This document shows positions 57,485 through 64,000 of a stretch of DNA of 64,000 bases, piece after piece. The translations under genes and the position numbers were made by a program. The DNA comes from Hydrangea macrophylla. Taxonomy: Eukaryota > Streptophyta > Magnoliopsida > Cornales > Hydrangeaceae. The notes below the pieces were generated by a model, which was not told where the DNA came from, did no database searches, and saw only the letters and a list, made by a program, of their open reading frames with translations. Numbering within the stretch: the stretch's first letter is position 1; every line of letters starts with the position of its first letter. The stretch spans positions 31,535,095 through 31,599,094 of the forward strand of contig CM066989.1 of assembly GCA_033977485.1 (NCBI GenBank), in the 5' to 3' direction.

Positions 57485-58135
57485 TGATGATGCCAAAAAT
57501 TGGGTGAGATATAAATGAATAGTTTTTTGGGGAGAGAATAAGACACAAGAGGTTTGTATGTGATTCGGCTCCGTTAATGAGGTGACCTACGTCCACGGGT
57601 GTGCCGAAGCACGTTCACTAAGATATCACCGGTGGCGTTTGGTGTGCCGACAGACACGGCGGCACTATCGAAAATCGACCGGGTATATGCGTATATGTGA
57701 TGTGTATATTGCAATTCTCAGTGGTAAGAATGCGATCCCCTTTTAATGGAGGTAGGTTGTCCCTTTTATAAGTGTAAGAGACCACCCATACAAGGCAAGT
57801 TCTTAGATTAGGAAATACATTCTAATCACAATTGATTTACACAAACTATGGGAGTTTCCTAAGTGGTTTAGGAAACCACTTGCACTTTCCATTAGTCTTC
57901 TAGCCGAATTAGGAGACTGCTTAGGAACCTGTACAGATAGCTTATGGGGCCAGCCAAGGAACGTATCTCACTGGGGGACGAGGCTGTCTCGTCAGCCCGA
58001 GCTGTGGGCCTAGACCGGGCAGTATTGACCGAGCAGCCCGGGATAGCTGAATGCAGGGCGCCCTTTCCGGATGACCTGGCATCCCCTTACTGAGGTGGTA
58101 ACTTCAGCTTGGATCTAATATTTTTGTACGTATCA
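57485..58135 (-). mobile_element. 5' LTR of the Tat-like element, 651 bp
   Basis: Minus strand TGATACGTACAAAAATATTA...TTTTTGGCATCATCA: TG...CA ends with TGAT/ATCA inverted termini, immediately followed by the PBS. No second copy exists at the other end of the element (near 33.5 kb), so its 3' LTR is lost. GC-rich blocks near 57955-58090 contrast with the AT-rich flank. Confidence 0.8.
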
Positions 58136-58424
58136 CTTAAGGATTACAAAAAATTATCTCATAAGTCACACATAATTTAATGTATAAATGATATCCGTAT
58201 ATAAAATGTCAGATGTCACATACATAAAGATAGGGTTTGAGGGCATAATACCAACTGAGAGCTCTGATACCATGATAAAATTAGGGAAAACTAATGCTAT
58301 TATTATCAATGAAAATGCAACAATATACATATAGAGTTATACATATAGGAGTTGCAGTCAACTCATAAGAGTAAAGAGAGGAGATAATCTGGCCTAGGAA
58401 TAAAGAGAGGAGTTACAGTCAACA
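58136..58424 (-). mobile_element. Short-LTR copia/TRIM-type fragment: 5' LTR, PBS and start of interior
   Basis: Minus strand: LTR TGTTGACTGTAACTCC...AATTTTATCA (58273-58424, 152 bp, TG...CA), then PBS TGGTATCAGAGCTC (58259-58272), then ~120 bp of interior that stops where the Tat-like LTR begins (58135). No coding sequence. A TRIM or a short-LTR copia element are both possible. Confidence 0.6.
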
Positions 58425-59323
58425 AAATTTCATAGATTATCTCTATTAATATGTAGGTATGTATAAAAATGCACATGCATATTCCATTGAATCGTTGATA
58501 GAAATAAAATAGAAGTGGATCACAAAAGCTGAATCAGCTTACAAATAAATGCCAACAGCCTATTTGGGAAAGCAAATAACTAGTATTGTATCCTTCAATG
58601 AACTAGTTCTATAAAGTTAAAGTGTGTGGTGAGTGTCTATTTCTTTTGTATGAGTCCATGCTAATCCAATAAATCTCTTAAAATCAGTTCTTTATCAAAC
58701 CAATATAACCTTGGTTTTGAAAAGAACCAGATAAAAAATGAGACTATGTTCTTTTGAGAACCAAGGTTATAAACCATTATAACATTGGTTCTCAAAAGAA
58801 CCAGTGTTAAGAGAGCAATTAGTCTGGGCAAAGCCTCTTATGCAAGAAATTGATAATCACTCAATAGTTGGATTTATAGAACTTGTTTAGTAATGAACCA
58901 AAGAGCCAATTCTTGGCTTTCGCAAACAGCCTCGCGAATTAGACTGAATCACGATTATCGGGATCATGGTACCTCCATGGAACCACGATCCGAATCTTGT
59001 GATCCTGATCGTGGTTCCTAGGAGAATTGGTTTCAAAAATTTCACGAAACAAGCATGAATTTGGTTATTTTCATTTCAGGTTTCATTGAAGTAATGGATA
59101 AATAACTATTTTTATTCAAGAGCTTCCCAATATATTTACATATGAGACTTAATTTAATATTCTTTTTTTATTATTATTTTTCGTGTTTGAAATTTGAGTA
59201 TGTGATGTCAAAGAATGATTTAGTACTACATATCTATATATAACTATTTACACAAGTGCTAGTTGAATCAAAAGTTCGAACCCAAGCTTGCGAACTGTGA
59301 CTCAAAAAAATGAACCAACGAAG
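58425..59323. other. Intergenic sequence with small palindromes
   Basis: A near-perfect inverted repeat at about 58750-58804 (GTTCTTTTGAGAACCAAGGT ... TTGGTTCTCAAAAGAAC) can form a hairpin with ~24-bp arms. GATC-rich inverted segments (GGTACCTCCATGGAACCACG and CTGATCGTGGTTCC) lie at 58960-59025. No gene. Confidence 0.5.
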
Positions 59324-59334
59324 ACTACCCCGTA

Positions 59335-59651
59335 CAAATCTGGTGCTTGGGTGGGCTCTTTGTGCAGTCGTGGTGCTCTTGGGATGATCCTTGTCGGTGA
59401 TTGTTGTTTGGCAGCTTCTCTTCAATCCCAACTTTTAGCAGTGACATAGTCCGAGATATCTTTGAAATGGGGGATGTAGTGCGGCTTCAGATGTTTTTTT
59501 TTTTTTTTTTTGTGTTGTGTTTGTTTCTTGTTTTTTTTTTTTTCTTTTGTTTGTTGTTGTTCGTTTGTTTCATATATTTTTCTTTTCTGATGCATGTTCT
59601 GGTTGTAATTGTGATCTTAAATGAAATGCTGCTTGTGATCCAATAAAAAAA
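59335..59651 (+). mobile_element. 5'-truncated L1-type retroposon fragment, TSD ACTACCCCGTA
   Basis: The 317-bp insert is flanked by ACTACCCCGTA at 59324-59334 and 59652-59662. It ends AATGAAATGCTGCTTGTGAT + CCAATAAAAAAAA, the form of a plant LINE 3' end, after a T-rich region (59493-59585). A long TSD, 3' A-tail and 5' truncation are the marks of target-primed reverse transcription. The 81-aa ORF inside is part of it; no domain recognised. Confidence 0.8.
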
Positions 59652-59662
59652 ACTACCCCGTA

Positions 59663-60111
59663 TCGCAAACAGAACTAAGTTTTGTACCACGCACCGGAAC
59701 CCATATCAGATATGTTCTAAATAACAGTGGACTAAACCAAGTTTATATTCAATTTTAAACACTTCCAAACAGCCTCAAAGTTTTAGATTCCGACTGGTCA
59801 ATGTCTGTCCAACAGTCCACCAAAAATACAACCAAGCAAAGCCAATATATTTAAGGGAGTAGTGCTTGTTGGCCTTTTCTATTTAATTAACTTCTTCCGA
59901 ATATATATATATATACACATATTTATATGCACTCATGGGAGTGTTGCTAAATGCAAAACTTTAATGGTGGGTCCCTTGAAAGGGGCTGAATTATTATTTC
60001 ATCTCTGAAACTATTGTATCTTATGGGTTGGTGTCTCTTCAAATTCAGAATGACTTTACTTATATTCCACAGATGTTAAATTTCAAACTTTTAGCTTAGA
60101 GTATTATTTAT
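59663..60111. other. Intergenic sequence, nothing recognised
   Basis: AT-rich DNA with a (TA)n tract at 59900-59915; no gene or element ends seen. Confidence 0.4.
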
Positions 60112-60273
60112 GGCACTAATAACTTCTATTAATTTTTATTAACACACTCTATTTCTTTTCTAGTGGTACTATAGGGGAGACTCCTAGTGGTACTGCGGTC
60201 TGCGAGGTCCGTAAATACCGCAGTACCACTAGGAGAGAGATAAAGTATGTTATGTAAAAGTTGTTTGTGCCCC
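60112..60273. mobile_element. Palindromic MITE, 162 bp (copy 2)
   Basis: Same family as 32483-32639: GGCACTAATAACTT / GTTGTTTGTGCCCC ends, CTAGTGGTACTGCGG and its inverse CCGCAGTACCACTAGGAGAG. The inner palindrome differs (it contains AAATACCGCAGTACC in place of GGGCCCCACAG), so the two copies are old relative to each other. Confidence 0.7.
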
Positions 60274-61007
60274 TAACAAGACCCGGTTAGGTTAATGCTA
60301 CACAAAATAAAAAACAAAGTTTTCTATATATCAACAAATAACACCCAAACTGTCTCTGTCAAAAAATATAGGTTTGGTAGTGTGTAATGGGACCATTGAC
60401 ATTGAAATCATCTAGAACTGAAGAACAATCCTCACCAACTCCAAGCCTCCAATTTCATGTTATCAAGGCAACCAAAAAATAGAAGGTTGTTTCTGTTTTT
60501 TTTATTTATTTATTTATTCTTTCCAATTTGATCCATCAAATTAATCTGCAAAATTTTGATTATTTGAAAATGTTAATACAATTACTCTATCCATCGAAGC
60601 ACGGCCGGACTATTCGACAAGGTCACCGCACTGGGTGCGTTGGAGATTCTTCTAATTAATTCTTACATTATTTTCTTACTATATTCTTTGCATTGCATTG
60701 CTTAGTAGACTATTAGTTTATGGTTGCTGACTTGGTTATGTAGCATTTATGCTTGTTGCTTGTTAATTATTATTCATATCTAAACTACAAAGAAAGAAAA
60801 AGGTATTAAAAAACAAGACAATGCATTTATAGAATAATTTATCTATACTATTATATGAAAAAATATTTTTAATATTCTATAAAAGTACTCCTGCAGCATC
60901 CACACTCTTATTTTTTGAAAAAATTATGAATCCCCCGTACTCGCGTCCTCACACTCGAATTCCCGCACCCGTACCCGTGCTTCCTACACTATCATTATAT
61001 TTTCTGC
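60274..61007. other. Intergenic sequence, nothing recognised
   Basis: AT-rich DNA. A short CACCCGTACCCGTGC patch at 60945-60990 resembles the GC-rich repeat at 31195-31365. Confidence 0.4.
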
Positions 61008-61182
61008 GGCCATTTTATTCAGTTTGTCAAATAACTCCCTCATTTTAGAGAAATTATTCTTTCAATTAATGTGACCATCGCACCCACGTGTTGTTTTGTT
61101 TGTTTTTTTTTTTTAGTCCCATAATAATAGAGATTAATAAGTAAAATGGTATCTGTGGTCCTCCACCATGTAATAAAAAAAA
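61008..61182. repeat. Left copy of an old ~0.2-kb direct duplication
   Basis: CATTTTATTCAGTTTGTCAA, TAACTCCCTCATTTTAG, AATAATAGAG and CCATGTAATAAA are shared in order with 62203-62426. The right copy has an extra ~50 bp. An inverted-repeat element and other sequence lie between the copies. Confidence 0.7.
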
Positions 61183-61243
61183 TGGTACTTATGGTGGAAG
61201 ATGATTGGAGCACTCTATGTGGCTTTCTTTCTTCTTCTTTTTT

Positions 61244-61672
61244 GGTTAAATTATATTTTAGTATCCTGTAGTTTGAGCGCAGTTTCACTTTAGATCCTCT
61301 AGTTTCAATTTTAACACTTTTATCCCTGTAATTTTGAATTAATTTCAATATAGGCCCTGACTCTAACTCTATTAGTGCAACTTGATGAAAAACTCATATT
61401 TTGGTACCCTATAGTTTGGGTGAAGTTTCACTTTAGGCCCTAGAGTTTAGGCAAAGCTTCACTTTTGGGCCTAGAGTTTTGGAAAAGTTTCACTTTGGGC
61501 CGTGGAATTTTCAAGGCACATGAGTGCGACGTTAAGTTGCACTAACGGAGTTAGAGGCAGGGCCTACACTGAAACCAATTCAAAACTAAAGAGACCAAAG
61601 TGTTGCAATTGAAACTAGAGGTCTAAAGTGAAACTCCATACAAACTACAGGATACTAAAGTATAATTTAGCC
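61244..61672. mobile_element. 429-bp element with ~140-bp terminal inverted repeats
   Basis: Left arm GGTTAAATTATATTTTAGTA + TCCTGTAGTTTG... and right arm, inverted, GGCTAAATTATACTTTAGTA + TCCTGTAGTTTG... extend about 140 bp each, ending TTAGTGCAACTT / AAGTTGCACTAA. The centre holds direct repeats of GTTTCACTTT(G/A)GGCC. Long TIRs and no coding fit a Mutator-like MITE. The flanks are T-runs, so a TSD cannot be read. A further partial copy of the arm is at 61731-61850. Confidence 0.7.
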
Positions 61673-61850
61673 TTTTTTTTTTTTGGTAAACACCTTATGT
61701 GACTTTCAAGAGCTAATTTGTCTTAAAGACACTTTTGTACCATGTAGTTTGGGCGAAGTTTCACTTTGGTCCCTCGACTTTCAATTGCATTACTTTGGGC
61801 CATGTAATTTTAATTTTGTTGCAATGTGGGCCCTAGCCCACTTTGGCGCC

Positions 61851-62202
61851 AAAAATAGGATAATTTTATGTTTTCTTCCAAAAGCACGGCACCTTTCCAA
61901 ATTCTCATTTTTGCCCCAAACCTAAATCCAAATCTTGCAAAAAAAATGAGTTTGACCACCAAGTTCCAAATCCAAATCTGATTATAATTTTGGGTAAATT
62001 GCAAATGATTTTAGCCCTTCATTTGTTTGTAACTTTTACAATTTTTAATTAAATTAAAAGAACAACAAATATACGCTCATAAGTCTGGGGAAAAGAAAGA
62101 CAGTACTAAACCTCATGAAAATTCACAAACTGAAGTCCCAAACTCTGTCTAGTTTGGGTCGAAATCCACAAAGAGGCTCTGATTGTTCACCACAAAGAGC
62201 CA
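61851..62202. other. Intergenic sequence, nothing recognised
   Basis: No gene or element ends seen. Confidence 0.4.
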
Positions 62203-62426
62203 TTTTATTCAGTTTGTCAAATAACTCCCTCATTTTAGGCAAATTATTTCATGTGACCCATGTAATTTCCACTTTCATTTGATTATTTTGTGAATCCAAT
62301 AATAATAGAGTTCATAGAAACCGCTAGGGGCAACGGTTATGTAGAATTATTTTTCCTCACTTTGTAATCTTTGTTTGATAAGTAAACTGGTATTCGTGGT
62401 CCACCTCCCCATGTAATAAATAAATA
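62203..62426. repeat. Right copy of the direct duplication
   Basis: Partner of 61008-61182, diverged, with an additional segment containing ACCGCTAGGGGCAACGG. Confidence 0.7.
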
Positions 62427-62713
62427 AATAAGGGGAATTATTGAAGAGGATAATTATGAAACACTTGTTAAGTTTAAAGATAATCTAAAAGTATATTTAA
62501 CAAAAAAGACAAAAAGTTGGCAGCTGGTGCTCACACGATATAAGTGTGTGCACCATAATATCTCTCATGCACAACTCAGTCAAATCTCGTCACCCCACGC
62601 GCCCCCACGCACGCGACCCAGGCGCCCCCAAGCGCGCCACGTGCTCCTGCTTCCTTTCAGACTGCTTGCACCGTGCGAGCAATGTACCGTATTATTTCCA
62701 ATTTCAAAAATTA

Positions 62714-63997
62714 TTTTTAAACTTTAAACATCCATAAATTTTGACCTACAACTCCATTTTCCACAAATTTTATACCATGTCGACGAGAGCTACAAAACTA
62801 GTACCATTGTTGATATGTTTTGATAAAAAAAAATTCATGTTTTTACATACATGAATAATAAGTAAAATTTCCTTGATATATATAAAATATTAAGTGAAAT
62901 TTCACTGAATACATGAAAAATATTAAATAAAATTTCACTCAGTTTGTGTTCATGGCGATTAGCTTAGGGTATTATGAGACCCTTATGTAATAAAAAGTTA
63001 ATTTTCACTTAATATTCATGTATTAATAAGTGAACTTTCACTTAATAAGTGAAAATTCACTTCAGAAAAATATCATGAAACTAAAAAGCAACATTGAGCT
63101 TTTAAAGCTCAATTTTTGCAAAGCTCATAAACTAGTTACCAAATGAATTAACATGAATTTGTGCTTCAAAAAAGGAGAAGTACCAAAATGGGGGTCAAAC
63201 TAAGCCTTAATGAGGTAGCAACGGCTTTATTGCTATTCGTCTTTTCTATTTATTTTTTTTTCTCAAAACATATAAATTTGGCATACATAAATATTAAGTG
63301 AAAATTCACTGAACCCGTACATACCTTCTTCCTGAAAAACTTGAAGTTAAACTTAACATTTGTATACTCGTTCAGTGAGATTTCACTTAGTATGTCAAGT
63401 GAAAATTCACTAACTATCCCAAAAGTCGCTAGAAGTAACGCTCTAGAATTTAAGGTCTAATTTGATACTTACTTTGTTAAAAAAAATCCCTCAAATGTCA
63501 ATTTAAGTCAAATTTCACTTAATATTCATATAGAAGTTTAGTGAAATTTCACTTAGTATTCTTGTATGCCAAGTGAAATTTCACTTTTTTTTTTCTCTTT
63601 CATATTAAACAATGCATATTTCGTTTAAAAAAATCAAATTTCATAAATCAATTTTAAAACATAGTTTTTCAACACAAACAAATGCAAAATTCTTGTGAAA
63701 TTTTACTAAAACAAAGTGAACATTCGGTTTTTTTTTCTCACAACATATCAACTTGGCATACGTGAATATTACGTGAAAATTCAATAAACCATACATGAAT
63801 ATTATGTTAAAATTATATTAGGTTCGTCTGGAACATGGCATATAAAAATAAGAGTTTTTTTTTCTTTTGCTCAAAAGGTAGCAACAATGGTACTAGTTTT
63901 GTAGTTCTCGTCGACACGGTTCCAACGGTATAAAATTTGTAAAAAAAACAGAGTTGTAGATCAAAAGTTATAGAGGTTTAAAGTTTAAAAAAAAAAA
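62714..63997. mobile_element. Foldback-type element with inverted arms and a GTGAAATTTCAC palindrome array
   Basis: About 110 bp at 62714-62826 (TTTTTAAACTTTAAAC...GACGAGAGCTACAAAACTAG) return inverted at 63872-63997 (CTAGTTTTGTAGTTCTCGTC...GTTTAAAGTTTAAAAA). Between them are about ten copies of AAGTGAAATTTCACTT or GTGAAAATTCAC with TTAATATTCATGTAT-type spacers (62892, 63003-63062, 63296, 63373-63410, 63508-63585). There is no ORF. The right end coincides with the window edge, so the true terminus and TSD cannot be seen. Just outside, 62527-62553 has a GTGCTCACACG...GTGTGTGCAC inverted repeat that may belong to the outer end. Confidence 0.65.
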
Positions 63998-64000
63998 AAC

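Noticed and set aside
59401..59646. 81-aa hydrophobic ORF as a membrane peptide
   Set aside because: Phe/Leu runs come from T-tracts in a LINE 3' end.

Overview
The window reads as nuclear DNA of a flowering plant, most likely a eudicot. It is almost entirely transposable elements, and no intact host gene is visible. The plant assignment rests on Tat/Ogre-type, chromovirus-type, Sirevirus-type and Tnt1-type LTR retrotransposons, a Helitron with an AT target, and a decayed PDR-type (ABCG) transporter gene. Family names come from motif recognition only, since no database search was possible.

Layout. (1) 1-20687 is a run of very long-LTR, Tat/Ogre-like non-autonomous elements: the end of a 5' LTR, a PBS, a 10-kb interior, a 3' LTR (11178-14761), then the tail of a second element with its own LTR (16054-20219), again followed by a PBS. 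The interior carries only a short gag remnant, split by a solo LTR (2877-4514, TSD GCATC), and then five unrelated tandem arrays (102, ~45, 99, 33 and ~17-45 bp). (2) 20688-27121 is mostly anonymous intergenic sequence with a SINE candidate, old duplications and a broken F-box-associated-like gene. (3) 27127-31176 is a young Tnt1-like copia element on the minus strand (TSD AATAC, two LTR mismatches seen). (4) 31593-32474 holds four exons of an ABCG pseudogene, cut at its Walker A motif by a palindromic MITE.

(5) 33570-58135 is a five-level nest. A Tat-like gypsy element (minus) was entered by a chromovirus-like gypsy element (plus). A Helitron (minus) entered that element's 5' LTR exactly between A and T. 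A Sirevirus-like element (minus, TSD AGGAT) entered the Helitron. An 81-bp TG...CA element (TSD GTTTA) entered the Sirevirus 3' LTR. (6) 58136-64000 holds a short-LTR copia fragment, an L1-type 3' fragment with an 11-bp TSD, a second copy of the palindromic MITE, an inverted-repeat element, an old duplication and a foldback-type element at the right edge.

The most interesting pattern crosses families. LTRs of different origin carry clusters of short perfect or near-perfect palindromes, three of them with a TCGA core, about 60-260 bp upstream of the TATA box. Neighbouring palindromes are repeatedly 19-22 bp apart (two helical turns), with secondary steps of 24-28 bp. This looks like a shared cis-regulatory grammar acquired independently by different LTRs.
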